The translations under genes were made by a program, and so were the position numbers. A DNA stretch of 64,000 nucleotides from assembly GCA_033961575.1 (NCBI GenBank), contig CM066727.1, positions 154,799,434 to 154,863,433 on the forward strand, read 5' to 3'. A model generated the notes under the pieces. That model searched no databases. It worked only from the letters and a program-made list of their open reading frames with translations, and was not told the origin of the DNA. Shown in pieces: positions 48,020-58,961 of the stretch; position 1 is the first letter of the stretch; each line of letters begins with the position of its first letter. Source of the DNA: Aselliscus stoliczkanus (Eukaryota > Chordata > Mammalia > Chiroptera > Hipposideridae).

Positions 48020-48640
48020 AGTAAACTTCCCATCCAATAGAGGGACACACAACAATTTGATAAGCATTGTAATGGAAGTGTAACAGGTACCTTGGGAACA
48101 GAGAAAGGACTATTTAGATTTATGTAGGAGAGGCAAGGCAGACTTCACAGAGGGAAAGTTGCTTGGTTTACACTGAGTCTTGAAGAAACAGGCATTTGCT
48201 AGACAGAAGAAGGGTAATCCAGGGGAAGTTCCTCATTACAGTATCGTGGACTTCACAGCAACTTGCTTTTCCTGGAGGATAAAGAGTGACCAAGAGAATA
48301 CCCCGAGAGGGTAGGTAGAGGCCAGATCTAGAACTGGTCGTCTGTGATATACTAAGCCCTTTAGATTTAATTCAAGGAGTGATTAGGAATCCTTAAAGAA
48401 TTTTAAACAAGAGTAATATAGATTTATACGTTGGGGTAGTTACTTGTATTACTTGGGGTACTGGCAGCATTATAGAGACTTGCCTGGAAGGTAGAAGAAC
48501 CAGTTAGAAACGTGATGCAATAGTTCAGCCAGGGCAGCAACAGCAGGGATAAAGTACAGCGGAGAAGGAAACCAGTAGATACGGCCACCAGGACTTGGCA
48601 ATTTGGAGAGACACGTTATTGTCATCTGCGACATGAGGAT
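48020..48640. repeat. L2-like old repeat fragment
   Basis: GATTAGGAATCCTTAAAGAA and the TTTAAACAAGAGTAATATAG stretch are of the same old repeat class as 29840-32450. Confidence 0.35.
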
Positions 48641-48842
48641 TCCCCTCAATGACTGTTTAATTACAGGGCTTTCTGGTTAAGCTGGTTAGGCAGTGATCAT
48701 TAGCAGAGAACATAACCTAGATAGAGTTAACTTATTTTTCCCTGAGTACCTGTGAATATGTAGTGCTTGATATTGATAATACTAAAAACACATTCTATGG
48801 AATATCAAAACTAATATAAAATCTGGTTTTGGGTTTTATTTT

Positions 48843-49258
48843 ATTTTTTTTAAAGATTTTATTGGGGAATTGGGGGAGGGGAACAGCGTTGGGGAATCAG
48901 GGAAGGGGAACAGACAAGTTGCTGTCTTTTTGTTCTTCAGTCTTGTTGCGGAGGACGTTGCTTCACTGGCCCATGTTGGTATCATCATTAAGATCTTCCC
49001 GGATGAGGTAGATCGGTTGCCGGCCTCTGGATGGTCGCTCACCGTCGCTATTAGCAGCTCACGCTGGCTGCCGGACGCTCACTGTAGTCTATGGCAGCCC
49101 ACTGCAGCAGGGGCGGTCACCGGGGCTCGCACAGCCCAGCTCCAGGTGGAGCTGTTATTAGTTATGGAGGGCAGTGTCACTGGCCCTCACGTGAGATCCG
49201 AACTGGGGCCACTGACGTCCCAAACCAGCTCTTAACCAGTGCACCACTCGGCCGGCCC
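48843..49258 (-). mobile_element. Long-form SINE, antisense, next to coding exon 4
   Basis: Reverse long form with near-perfect duplication TTGG(G/A)TTTTATTT. It ends 109 bp before coding exon 4. Confidence 0.95.
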
Positions 49259-49367
49259 TTGGATTTTATTTATAAAGGAGATTTGCAGTCCTCTTTTTTG
49301 AACATTGCATCAAAATTTCCCATCTTCTGTGCAAAACCTTATTGCTGGGTTGCTGTTCTCCAAACAG

Positions 49368-49452
49368 ATTCTTCGAACCCAAAGCCGAAGTGCAGGTGGA
49401 AGGAGGATCTCTGAAAACAGCTATTCTCTGGATGATTTGGAAATAGGCCCAG
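49368..49452 (+). CDS. LIMA1: LIMA1 coding exon 4
   Basis: This 85-nt exon starts after CAG at 49365-49367 and ends at donor GTAAGC at 49453. It reads ILRTQSRSAGGRRISENSYS followed by LDDLEIGP and the first base of a glycine codon (phase 1). The segment matches EPLIN after residue 210, where human has ILRAQSRSASGRK as I recall it. The basic, serine-rich RSxxGRR stretch resembles a phosphorylation target; that is a motif inference. Its acceptor lies only about 110 bp downstream of a long antisense SINE (48843-49258), the closest mobile element to any coding exon here. Confidence 0.95.
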
Positions 49453-50316
49453 GTAAGCAGAGAATTCCATGTGTGTGAAGTTCTCTAGGAAGTACTTATT
49501 AGAAACAGTACCTTTTGGCCTCAAAGCCAATGCTTTTGAAGAAAGAGTGGCACAAATGAAAATGCAGTCTATTTATTAAATACAAACCATTACCAAACCT
49601 CATTGCTCTCTACAAAAGCTTCTCTGTATTTTTAATCCATCCTTGTCAGTGGTAACCTGTGGTAACCAAAGAGTACTTTTGCGGGATTACAAGGGTTGTA
49701 CTACCAACAGTTTTGGCTCCATAGTCATCTGGGCCGTGAGGTTCCCATGGATGGGCAATATTTCCTGTCAAGATTTGTTATCCTATATTACCAACAGTAA
49801 TAAAATATCTTGAGAGTGGGATTATGTTTTTTTTTTTGAGGCTAGTGTCACTGGCCCTCATATGTGGGACCCGAACCAGGGCCGCTGGCTTCCCAAACCA
49901 GCGCTTAACCACTGCGCCACTCGGCCGGCCCCTTGAGAGTGGGATTATGTTTGGAAGGGGCATATAACACACTTCACCAAAGAAAAAATAAAATGAATAA
50001 ACATAGGGAAATCATCAGCCACCTAGTAATCAAAGAAATGGAAATGAAATGACATTGAGATCTAATTTTTTTTCACATATTAAATAAGCCAGAATTTTAA
50101 AATATACACAACTCAATTATGGTAAAGTTTCTCCTTTCAATTTTGGAAAAGTGAATATTACCTTATAAATGACAGTTATATGCCTGATTTCATTCTTTGT
50201 ACTCTTAATAAAAGAAGCTGACTACATTAGATTACAATACCCCCAAATATAGAATCTTGAAACCATTGAAATCACATTTTATCTTCTAATAAAGCATATT
50301 GTTTGCATGGTTGCAG
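49453..50316 (+). other. LIMA1 intron 5
   Basis: A short 864-nt intron with one antisense monomer SINE (49830-49931) flanked by a 21-bp direct repeat. Nothing else is recognised. Confidence 0.9.
49830..49931 (-). mobile_element. Short monomer SINE, antisense, recent
   Basis: Reverse monomer flanked by a perfect 21-bp duplication (49809-49829 and 49932-49952), beginning CTTGAGAGTGGGATTATG. Confidence 0.96.
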
Positions 50317-50465
50317 GCCAGTTGTCACCTCCAGCTTTCAACTCAGAGAAAAACGAGACTAGGCGAAACCTGGAGATCCCGCGCCTGTCAGAAACCTCCA
50401 TTAAGGACCGAATGGCCAAGTACCAGGCAGCCGTGTCTAAACAAAGCAGTTTCACCAACTATACA
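50317..50465 (+). CDS. LIMA1: LIMA1 coding exon 5
   Basis: This 149-nt exon follows a GCAG acceptor at 50313-50316 and ends at donor GTATGT at 50466. With the glycine base carried over it gives exactly 50 codons, starting GQLSPPAFNSEKNETRRNLE and ending AAVSKQSSFTNYT in phase 0. The core LSETSIKDRMAKYQAAVSKQ is, from memory, identical to human EPLIN; this helical, charged stretch lies N-terminal to the LIM domain in the region attributed to the first actin-binding site. The following bases stay open for about 100 nt past the donor without a conserved continuation, so they are intron. Confidence 0.96.
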
Positions 50466-50879
50466 GTATGTGTTCTACATCATTCATTCACTCATTCGTC
50501 CAGCGAAGGGTCACTGAGCATGGGAACTAGAAATGTCTCCCAGACCCCGACTTGGGAGCCCTAGTCTCCTTCCCAGGTCCCCTGCCATTCTCTTTTCACA
50601 GACATCCTACCCTAGCTTCATTCATAATCCGTCCCATGTTCTAATCCTGACTTTGCTTTTCTAGTCCTCATTCCCACCCCACTCATTTTTTTTTTTTTGT
50701 GATGTTACCATTTACTAATGTCATCTCTTCTTAAGCATGCTTTTGTTGTTGTTAAAGAAGTAGTATTTTATTATTTTTAACAGAAACATTGATTTTACTT
50801 TTGTCCTTGAGGGAAGAATGGGGAAATAGTGGAGAGAAATATTAGATATGTTCAGCATGAATATGGGGTGGGGATTTTT

Positions 50880-51175
50880 GCACTTATTTTATTGATATAT
50901 AATTCACATGACGTAAAATCACCATTTCTAAGTATACAATTTAGTGATTTTTTAGTATATTCACAAGGTTGTGCAGCCAACATCACTGTCTAATTACAGA
51001 ACATTTCCATCACCCCAAAAAAGAAACACCCATGCCTGTGCAGTCACTCTGAATCCCCCCTCCACTCATCCCCTAGCAACCACAAATCTACTTTTTGTCT
51101 TTATGCATTTGCCTATTCCAGACATTTCTTATAAATGAAATCATACAATATATGGCCTATTTAATCATTACTCCT
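50880..51175 (-). repeat. Old L1 3' end, antisense
   Basis: TAATTCACATGACGTAAAAT, AAGGTTGTGCAGCCAACATC and TTGCCTATTCCAGACATTTC are typical of L1M antisense 3' ends. Confidence 0.6.
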
Positions 51176-51361
51176 TGTGATGTAATGATTTTCTAAAAAA
51201 ATAGGATAGTGGATAAGGGGAGAGAAATGACAAGATGATGTACTCAGTATGCACAAAAAAATTTGGTATTTTAAGTAGAATGGATGATATTGCCATTTTA
51301 TACTTACCTAGGCTTAACTGGCAGGATGACACTATGGAACTGGTTAATTGAATTACCTTTT

Positions 51362-52380
51362 TTTTTTTAATTTATTTTTTAATTAGCTTCAGGTGTACAA
51401 CACAGTGCAATAGTTATACTTTTTACCTCTCAAAGTGACAACCCTCCTCCCCGAATTCTCCACCCCATTTCTCCCCCCCATATCATACTATCTATTACGA
51501 TTCCTTTGACTCCCTTCCACTGTATAATCCACATCCTGTGACTATCTATATATTCAATTACAGTTGGTATAGAATATTATACAACATCAGTTTCAGGTAT
51601 ACAGTGCAGTGATCAAGCCTCTACTCCATCCATGAAGTGGTCTCCCTAACTAGACATGTGTCCATCTGACACCCTACAAAATATTTACAACATTATTATA
51701 TTCCCCGAACTGTCTTTCATATCCCTGTGGCAATATTGTAGTTACCTATTTATGCTGTCTAATCCCTTCTCCTTCTCCCTCATCCCCACCCCCCTCCCAA
51801 CTAGCAACCCTGTTTTCCCTCTATATCTATGAGACTGTTTCTGTTTACTTTGCTCATTCATTCAGTTTTTCAGATTCCACATATAAGTGAGATCATATGG
51901 TATTTGTCTTTTTCCGACTGACTTATTTCACTTAACATAATAGTCTCTAGGTCCATCCATATCGTTGCAAATGGTACGATTTCATTCTTCTATATAGCAG
52001 AGTAATACTCCGTTGTATAAATGTACCACAGTTTCTTAATCCAGTCATTTACCGATGGGCATTTTGGTTGTTTCCAAGTCTTCGCTATTGTAAATAGCGC
52101 TGCAATAAACATGGGGGTGCATATATTTTTTTGAATTAGCGTCTTGGATTCCTCTGGGTAGATACCCAAGAGTGGAATTGCTGGGTCATATGGCAGTTCC
52201 ATTTCCAGTTTTTTGAGATACCTCCATACTGATTTCCATAATGGCTGCACCAATTTACAGTCCCACCAACAGTGCACCAAGGTTCCCTTTTCTCCACAAC
52301 CTCCCCAGCACTTGTTGTTTGTTGATTTGTTAATGATAGCCATTCTGACGGGAGTGAGGTGGTATCTCATTGTGGTTTGA
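51362..52380 (-). mobile_element. 5'-truncated L1 with intact end of ORF2
   Basis: On the minus strand, a 126-codon open frame (52370-51990) reads [15 protein letters not shown], then [20 protein letters not shown] and [15 protein letters not shown], the conserved C-terminal part of L1 ORF2p. A 3' UTR follows and ends at a T run on the left. The perfect duplication AATTACCTTTT (51351-51361 and 52381-52391) bounds it. The open frame and perfect duplication indicate a fairly recent insertion; it cannot move by itself. Confidence 0.93.
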
Positions 52381-53328
52381 AATTACCTTTTAAATGCCAT
52401 TCATTCTTATATATACACAACGCATATATCCATATATCCATATACATATATATGTATCTTTCGAACATTTGTCCCTTCTAAGATTTCAAATTACAAACCA
52501 TTAATCTCTTGACATTCTATTTTTTTTTAACAAAGTTGGAAGAATAGTATTGAATGTATTTGTTCCCAAGCAGACCGAAACTGCCTATTAGAAATCATAG
52601 CCTGTATTTCAGGAGTTGAGCTTTCTTTTTCCCACATTAGCAAGTATGCAATGTCCACTAGTATTTACCGGTGGCCTGAGTCTCTGGGCAATGAATCATT
52701 TCATCTTGATTTTTCACTGTCATTTTAAGGAGAGGATGTGTGTAAATCAATAGTGAGTGTGAAAAAATGAGCAGATTCAGGCTTCCCTAGGCAGGTCAAG
52801 AGACATAGCAAAGAGGTGACCTGTGGAGCTTTATTCCCTCTTGTTACAGGATTCTACTGCCATAAGCATTCCCACCAGGTGACTCCCTAAGTGGAAAAAC
52901 CTGTTCAGTGAGGTTTTTTTTGTGTTTTTTTTTTTTTTTTTTAACTCCTGGTTGTCTGCATTGCACTTCTCAGGCTCTGTCAATTGTAAGAGTTGAAAAG
53001 CTTTAGGAATTCTCGTAAAAGTACATTTTATCTCATCCCCAAAGAATTTCTCCGACCCCTTAGTGAGGACGGTGGTAATAAGGCACACACTCTCTGGCAG
53101 TGACTCTGGAGGCTGGGCTTTGAGATGGGATCAGCAACAAGTTGTTGGGCGGTTGAACAGTTGTGTTCTGCAGTGCTGGCTGCCAGCTCCTCCGTATAGA
53201 TGCACCTCCAGGGTGTGTGGCTGTGTGTGGAATCCCATGCCTGAGTAAGCCAGTCACACTCACTCTCCCTCACTGGCCCTGTTTTTTCCCCCGATGCCTA
53301 AAGAATCACAGAGAACAGAAAGGAACTA

Positions 53329-53527
53329 TTGGATTGTCGGAAAAGTCATGATGCATTTTTGCAACGAAAAACAGAAAAAAATACGTGATGATGGGCCGGC
53401 CGAGTGGCGCAATGGTTAAGTGCTGGCTTGGGATGCCAGCGGCCCCAGTTCGGGTCCCACATATGAGGGCCGGTGACACTGCCCTCAAAAAAAAAAAAAA
53501 TATGTGATGACTTTACTGACAATCCAA
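53329..53527. mobile_element. Mariner-type MITE, copy 3, split by a SINE
   Basis: The ends TTGGATTGTCGG and TGACAATCCAA are inverted and flanked by TA (53327-53328 and 53528-53529). The right arm is interrupted by a monomer SINE at about 53392-53495. Without it and one copy of the duplicated target the MITE is about 80 bp. Confidence 0.85.
53392..53495 (+). mobile_element. Short monomer SINE inside a MITE
   Basis: Monomer with duplication AAAAATA(C/T)GTGATGA (53377-53391 and 53496-53510), placed in the right arm of MITE copy 3. Confidence 0.94.
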
Positions 53528-53573
53528 TAGCTTACTAGCAGATGAACAGTAGTAAATGTTCATATTCGTCTAC

Positions 53574-53880
53574 CTCTACAAACCCTCAGCTAATATCATA
53601 ATTACTGGTGAAAAACTGAAGCCCTTTGCTGTACATTCAGGAACAAGACAGGGCTGTCCCCTATCACCTCTGCTTTTCAACATAGGATGGGAAGTCCCAG
53701 CCAGATCAATCAAGCAAGAGAAAGGAATAAAAAGCATCTGAATTGGAAATGAATTGGGATTCCCAAATTGGGAATGAATCAGTTGTCGTTTTTTACAGAT
53801 GATGTGATGTTGTATATAGAAAACCCTAAAGACTCCACCAAAAAGCTATTAGAAACAAATGAATACAGTAAAGTTGCCGG
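53574..53880 (+). pseudogene. L1 ORF2 reverse-transcriptase fragment
   Basis: The translation shows [17 protein letters not shown] and then, after frame changes, a FADD-type active-site block (TDDVMLYIENPKDSTKKLLE), both typical of the L1 RT palm. It has neither a 5' start nor a 3' end with A tail. It begins just after the MITE at 53329-53527. Confidence 0.82.
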
Positions 53881-54639
53881 CTGCATCTATCTCTATATTG
53901 ATTTTGGATCTAGCAGATAAAGTTAATTTTAATATTTTGTCCCAAGTGTTCTTTGCAAGGAAAAAAATATGATTATGCTTACTCCTTATGACAGTATCAG
54001 TACCTGTTTTTTTATGTTGAGACTCTACTATGAGAGGTAGAATAAGGTATGTCTTTATTACAATGTATGAATTTTATGCAAAAAACATGTTTTTGAAAGT
54101 CTCACCAAAAAAGGTTGTTTTATAGTATCATTAAATATAATTTGTTTTCATATGTATACATCATCCCTGTCTCTCTTTCCAGGCCGGGCATATATATAAA
54201 TGGTCAGTATATTTTCTTAATTATTGGCACTTGGCATCTCCTTTCCCCTGCTCCAGAATGGTCTTTTCTGATAAAACTCACAAGCTTTGCATTCCCACAA
54301 GCTCTGCTGCTAGAAGAGTGAATCACAAGAACATTGTATGCTGGGGGTGGTCTGGGTGTGTGTGTCTGTGTTGATGTGTCTGTATTCTAATGAGCATCTG
54401 GTTTTAGACTAGTGTACAAATATTTAACTCTGAGGTATGTATCCACAAAGCTGCTTTTGTCATTTCACAAGTCAATGGGTTTTGCTTGTGAGAATTAGGG
54501 GGTTGATTTGACCTAAGGCCTCTTAAAATAATTTTTTTTTTTGACGTTCCAAATTTATTTAATAGATGTGCTATTCTGAAGAGACGAGAATAGTGCAATT
54601 TATTTTAAAAAAAACTCACAGACTACTTTTATTTTCTAG

Positions 54640-54747
54640 AATGAATTGAAAGCCAATGGCAGTGAAATCAAAACTCATAAATTGGAGCAAAAGGAGAACG
54701 TGCCCCCCAGTCCTGAGGTCTGCGTCTCCCATCAGGATGGAGAAAAG
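54640..54747 (+). CDS. LIMA1: LIMA1 coding exon 6
   Basis: This 108-nt exon (36 codons, phase 0 at both ends) lies between acceptor TAG at 54637-54639 and donor GTAGGC at 54748. It reads NELKANGSEIKTHKLEQKEN, then VPPSPEVCVSHQDGEK, in line with the human segment. Being 36 codons in phase 0 at both ends, it could be skipped without a frameshift. The sequence is hydrophilic and likely disordered. No start codon lies inside it, so it is easily missed by ORF searches. Confidence 0.95.
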
Positions 54748-55089
54748 GTAGGCTGAAAAGCCTGATGTCCAGTTGCCAAGGAAGCATGTGTTCTAAATTA
54801 GATGCTTAAAATTAGAAACCATCTAACCCTGGGCTGTAGAGTGTCTGGGAATTTGGTAGCAGCTGCCAGGACAGATTGTTGTTTTTGCAGGTCACATAAT
54901 TTCAGTTGGGGAGCTCTGTAACTTATAGTTGACCAAATAATGAACTTGCCTTGGAAAATGTTTTTGCTCAGCAAATGCTCAGAGGGCGTAGAGCTGAAGT
55001 GATTTTTGAAAATCTGTTTTGATTAGAGATAGTATCTTCAAAGTATTTTGTATATTATTAATTTAATTCATTGTATGCAAGAAAAGTTC

Positions 55090-55650
55090 ATTCTTTCACT
55101 CAAAGTATTTTGAAAGCTAGGCACTATGCTAAGCACAGGATATGTGAAGCTTAAAAATTAAACACATTAATTTTAAATTAAAAACATACCATTCCATGTG
55201 GTCCTTATGTACAAGGAAGCTAACAGAGTAGAAGGGAGATGAGTAACAGGTTGACCATCATAAAACAGTGTGACAAGTGCAATGAGAGGGCTATATACAC
55301 AGGGCCATGGTAGCTCAGACTAAGGACACTTAGCCTGACTTCCTCAAGAAAGTGTTGTCTGAGCCAAGTCTTAAAGAATGTGTGGAAATAGGCCAAGTGA
55401 ATAAGGAGAAAGTAAAGAAAGAGAAGGGTGTTCCAGGCAGACATAATAGAGGTTTGGAAACTAGAGATCCAAACCAAGAGGACTTGGCTGGAGCATGAGG
55501 TACTTATAGGCAGTGGTGAGAGATAGGTCTGGGGAGAGGGACACTCTGGGTATTGAAGAGCTTTGTGTGCCACCAGTAAGAGTTTGGATGTAGTCCTGCA
55601 GTGGTGGAAAGCCAGGGGAAGATTTTAAGCAAATTAGATTTGTGTTTTAT
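55090..55650. repeat. L2-like old repeat fragment
   Basis: GCACTATGCTAAGCACAGGA, CTTCCTCAAGAAAGTGTTGT and GTGTTCCAGGCAGACATAAT match the old repeat class seen elsewhere in the window. Confidence 0.4.
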
Positions 55651-55969
55651 GTATTCATCATTAGATGAATGGCTTAGTTGGAGTAAGTACCATTATGTAT
55701 GTCAGGTGAATTTATCATTTCCTCTGCCAATCCATTACCCAGTCTCTTTGGTCTTTCGGTCAATATGATAATCAAATGTTGAGTTAGGGGAGGAGAAAGA
55801 GCTTTCCAATCTATTACAGTGATTAATCTTAGGAGAAAAACCATTCTGTCATACATATTGACACTCCTGAGTCATTCTTCCAGAAGGTGAAGACATAATT
55901 AAAATGGGTTAGGAGCAATAGTTCTCAAACTTATTTCACTACAGCAGACTTTTAAAAGTATGCTGTATT

Positions 55970-56118
55970 GGGGCTGGCCGAGTGGCTCAGTTGGTTAAGA
56001 GCTCGCTCAAGAGTGCAAGCTGAGCTCTGAGCAACGGCAGTTCGATGTCCAGCCCGAGCTGAGCTGCCGCTGAGCTGCCAACAGGTGGCAGGATGGCTCA
56101 GCTAAAAAAATCAAAAAT
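55970..56118 (+). mobile_element. Mid-size SINE
   Basis: About 150 bp type; perfect duplication AAAAGTATGCTGTATT (55954-55969 and 56119-56134). Confidence 0.95.
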
Positions 56119-56210
56119 AAAAGTATGCTGTATTCATAGAAAACTAACAGAAACTCATGAGGTACACTACACACTTGGACCAAAGAAGGCACACAGAAAA
56201 ATGGTCTCAG

Positions 56211-56312
56211 GGCCGGCCGAGTGGCGCAGTGGTTAAGTGCTGGTTTTGGATGCAACGGCCCTGGTTCGGATCCCATGTATGGGGCCCAGTGACACTGCCC
56301 TCAAAAAAAAAA
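56211..56312 (+). mobile_element. Short monomer SINE
   Basis: Monomer; duplication AAAAATGGTCTCAG (56197-56210 and 56313-56326). Confidence 0.95.
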
Positions 56313-56580
56313 AAAAATGGTCTCAGATTAATGGCTATACCTTTTGAATCATACAATAGAACAGGAAAAAAATTAGAAAAATTAAATTACTTTATTTTAC
56401 CAAAAAAATCACAAATGCATGTTGAAATAATAAGAGAATCCTTGGCAGTAATGTGTTTCATAAACATAAAATCATCAAGTAAATTAGATACATCCTTGCA
56501 ATAGTGGGCTCAGGCACTAGTGCCGTGGATCACATGTCGTGTATAAAGTGAGTTCTCCCATTAGACTGCCTGGTTTTCCC

Positions 56581-56584
<4 letters not shown>

Positions 56585-56611
<27 letters not shown>

Positions 56612-57035
56612 TATTGGGGAATTGGTGGAGGGGAACAGCATTGGGGAATCGGGGAAGGGGAACAGACAAGTTGCTGTCTTTTTGTTCTTCAGTTTTAGTT
56701 GCAGAGGATGTTGCTTCACTGTTGGTATCGTCATTGCGCTCTTCCCGGATGAGGCAGATCGGTCGCTGGCCTCTAGATGTCGCTCACCGCGGCTATTGGC
56801 AGCTCACGCTTGGCTGCCAGCCGCTCACGCTGGCTGCGGGCCACTCACTGTAGCCTATGGCAGCCCACTGCAGCAGGGGCTGCAGCCCACACCATCACCG
56901 GGGCTCGCACAGCCCAGCTCCAGGTGGAGCTGTTGTTAGCTGTAGAGGGCAGTGTCACTGGCCCTCATGTGGGATCCGAACCGGGGCCGCTGGCATCCCA
57001 AAACCAGCGCTTAACCAATGTGCCACTCGGCCGGC
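56585..57035 (-). mobile_element. Long-form SINE, antisense, complete
   Basis: Nearly the mirror of the 24273 copy, including its extra GC-rich segments; duplication CCTGGTTTTCCCTTTT on both sides. Confidence 0.96.
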
Positions 57036-58876
57036 CCTGGTTTTCCCTTTTTAAAGTGGGAGGTTATGTCATAAAAATAACTGAGTAAATATAAAAATCT
57101 ACATAAGGACACTTAAGAGAAAAAAATCCCCAACGTTGAAATCCCCACCATCTACACTAGGAGCATAGTTTGAGAAATGATCATCTGGAAAATAATGCCT
57201 GGATTGTTCCTTTCTCTAATTTCATGTTTTTTACTTGATGCTGATTCGAAACTAGTACTCTGAGCTGAACTGGAAGATCAGAACATTTTAATTATAGCCT
57301 AAAAGGGGCATCAGTGCACCTGAATCACGAATTGGGGAATGAGTGGGGAAGAAAGGTGTTAGTCTTCAAGCACATACTGCAGGTTCATAAACACTTGGCT
57401 GCCTTAAAATTTGTAAAAGTTTTCAGAGCCTCAGCTGTCCTTTTGGCTGTTTGCCTAGCTTTTTGTTAACCAATACCTAAGAACTATTTGAACTTCAGCT
57501 TGTTACAAAAGGACATTAATGCCTGGGTAAACTTGCCTGAAATAGAATATTTTGTCAAGGTATTGTTCTTCCCTTTCTCCTCTTGTGAATGAATTTGTAC
57601 TTTCTTTTAATGAAATGTTTGAGCAAAATCTCACGTGCTCTCTCCTGGCTGTTCCTGCAGTGAAGTCATCTGGTTGGGCATGTGCAATGATGTCATGATT
57701 GGCATTAAATTTACCCTGCAGGTTCAAGGTAACCAAATTAGAGGTGAGATAAGAACATCCTGGGTTGGATGCACTTACTAATTAGCAAGAATTGAAGGGC
57801 TTTTTATGGCCATGCACAACTTTCAGAAAATGTATTTCATGTCATTAAGTGAAATAACGCATGTAAGGTGATCATACCAGTGGTCACAGTAAACTCTGTA
57901 AATGTCAACTGTTAATATGCTGGTTTGTTTTATATCATGTCAGAATTTCTGTATTGAAAAGAGTAGTGGTAAAAAACAACTATCCTGAAATTTGGGTGCA
58001 GTCAGCCAACACTTAATTCCGTTATAAATTTATTCAGTACATTAGATATCCTGGTATAAACCCTCAGCATTGCCCATAAAATCCCTAACATCTGAATGAA
58101 AGAATAGTACATGAAGAATGCTCACTGAGTCACCTATTGACCCTTTATGATTTTAAATGTGGAGGAAAATAGCAGGAAGGCCCGGGGGCCAGTGGAAAGG
58201 AGAGAGAGACCTAGTGAAAAGTTCTTTTATTTAAATTTGATGGCTTCTGGAAAAAAGATCTGCCATTTTGAGACTGGGATTAAAAAGGAAACTAACCTTG
58301 AAGGTAGTACTGGAGGTTGGTTTTGGATAAATTTGTTTTATACCTATCAAAAAGTCTTCTGTACTAGCAAGTTTGTTTTAACAGAATGTATTTGATGGGG
58401 AAATAAGGAATTAGGAAAATAAAAGAATGAGAATATTTCCTATTTCTAAAGACTTTTATCTTGCCTTGGAGTGAGTTATGGTTAATGAGTTATAGCTTAT
58501 GGTGAGGAGCTTTGCTCTCCCTGATAGAGGGTTTTGTTTTGCTCCCTGCCTTCCCCCGACCTCCCACCTTTATTGAGAAGAGAAAGACATGGTTTAGAAG
58601 TTCTTTTATAAAGGGAGATGATGCACACTTTTGGCAGCTGAGTGCAGTCTGTTTCTGGCATTGCTCTGTAATTGAGAGGCATGTTAATATCCTCATAAAA
58701 GACATTTTGCTGCCTCTTGTTTAAATGCTCAGCTGTTCTGGGGCCCCTTATTTTCCCCAGGCAGCCAGTGACTGACTGGAGTCAGCAGGTTTTTATGGCA
58801 TTAACAGCAGTTTGCTGTTTTATTTTTAATGTGATTCTTAATCCCCCCCCTCCCCCCCGCCACCTTTTTTTGGTAG

Positions 58877-58961
58877 GTTTCTGCAACGGAGAATAGCCTG
58901 GCAGTCCGTCCCACCCCTGCAGAAGATGACTCCCGTAAACATTCGTTCTCAGATCTTGAGG
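58877..58961 (+). CDS. LIMA1: LIMA1 coding exon 7 with two in-frame donors
   Basis: The exon starts after TAG at 58874-58876, behind an unusual C-rich tract with several C runs. It reads VSATENSLAVRPTPAEDDS and ends in phase 1. Two donors are usable. After CCC at 58934 lies GTAAAC, a poor match lacking G at -1 and +5; joining here gives DDSRNSQ, which matches the human form (DDSRDSQ as I recall). After AGG at 58961 lies GTGAGG, a better match, adding 27 nt and giving DDSR-KHSFSDLEG-NSQ. Both leave phase 1, so either product stays in frame. Coordinates here give the long form; the short exon ends at 58934. Which donor dominates cannot be decided from sequence. Confidence 0.88.

Larger units (their letters stand above)
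37996..49367 (+). other. LIMA1 intron 4
   Basis: An 11.4-kb intron. SINEs lie at 39921, 41403, 43292, 45072 and 48843, a large TC/CA microsatellite at 44666-44844, MIR-like sequence at 44175-44345 and L2-like sequence at 48020-48640. The stretches 38000-39920, 40210-41400, 41830-43280, 43420-44170 and 45190-48000 hold no exon or recognisable element apart from weak old-L1-like sequence around 45330-45550. Confidence 0.85.
50466..54639 (+). other. LIMA1 intron 6
   Basis: A 4.2-kb intron with an old L1 3' end (50880-51175), a well-preserved 5'-truncated L1 (51362-52380), a MITE split by a SINE (53329-53527) and an L1 reverse-transcriptase piece (53574-53880). The stretches 52390-53320 and 53890-54630 show nothing I can name. 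Confidence 0.9.
54748..58876 (+). other. LIMA1 intron 7
   Basis: A 4.1-kb intron with L2-like sequence at 55090-55650 and three SINEs at 55970, 56211 and 56585. From 57052 to 58840 I see no mobile element or exon. The 3' end is an unusual C-run polypyrimidine tract. Confidence 0.9.

Noticed and set aside
50299..50564. Two plus-strand frames starting before coding exon 5
   Set aside because: One is the exon itself read through its splice donor, the other a different frame; neither start is needed because splicing supplies the frame.
55220..55573. 117-codon minus-strand frame
   Set aside because: Inside L2-like repeat sequence; hydrophobic wording without conserved motif or gene context.
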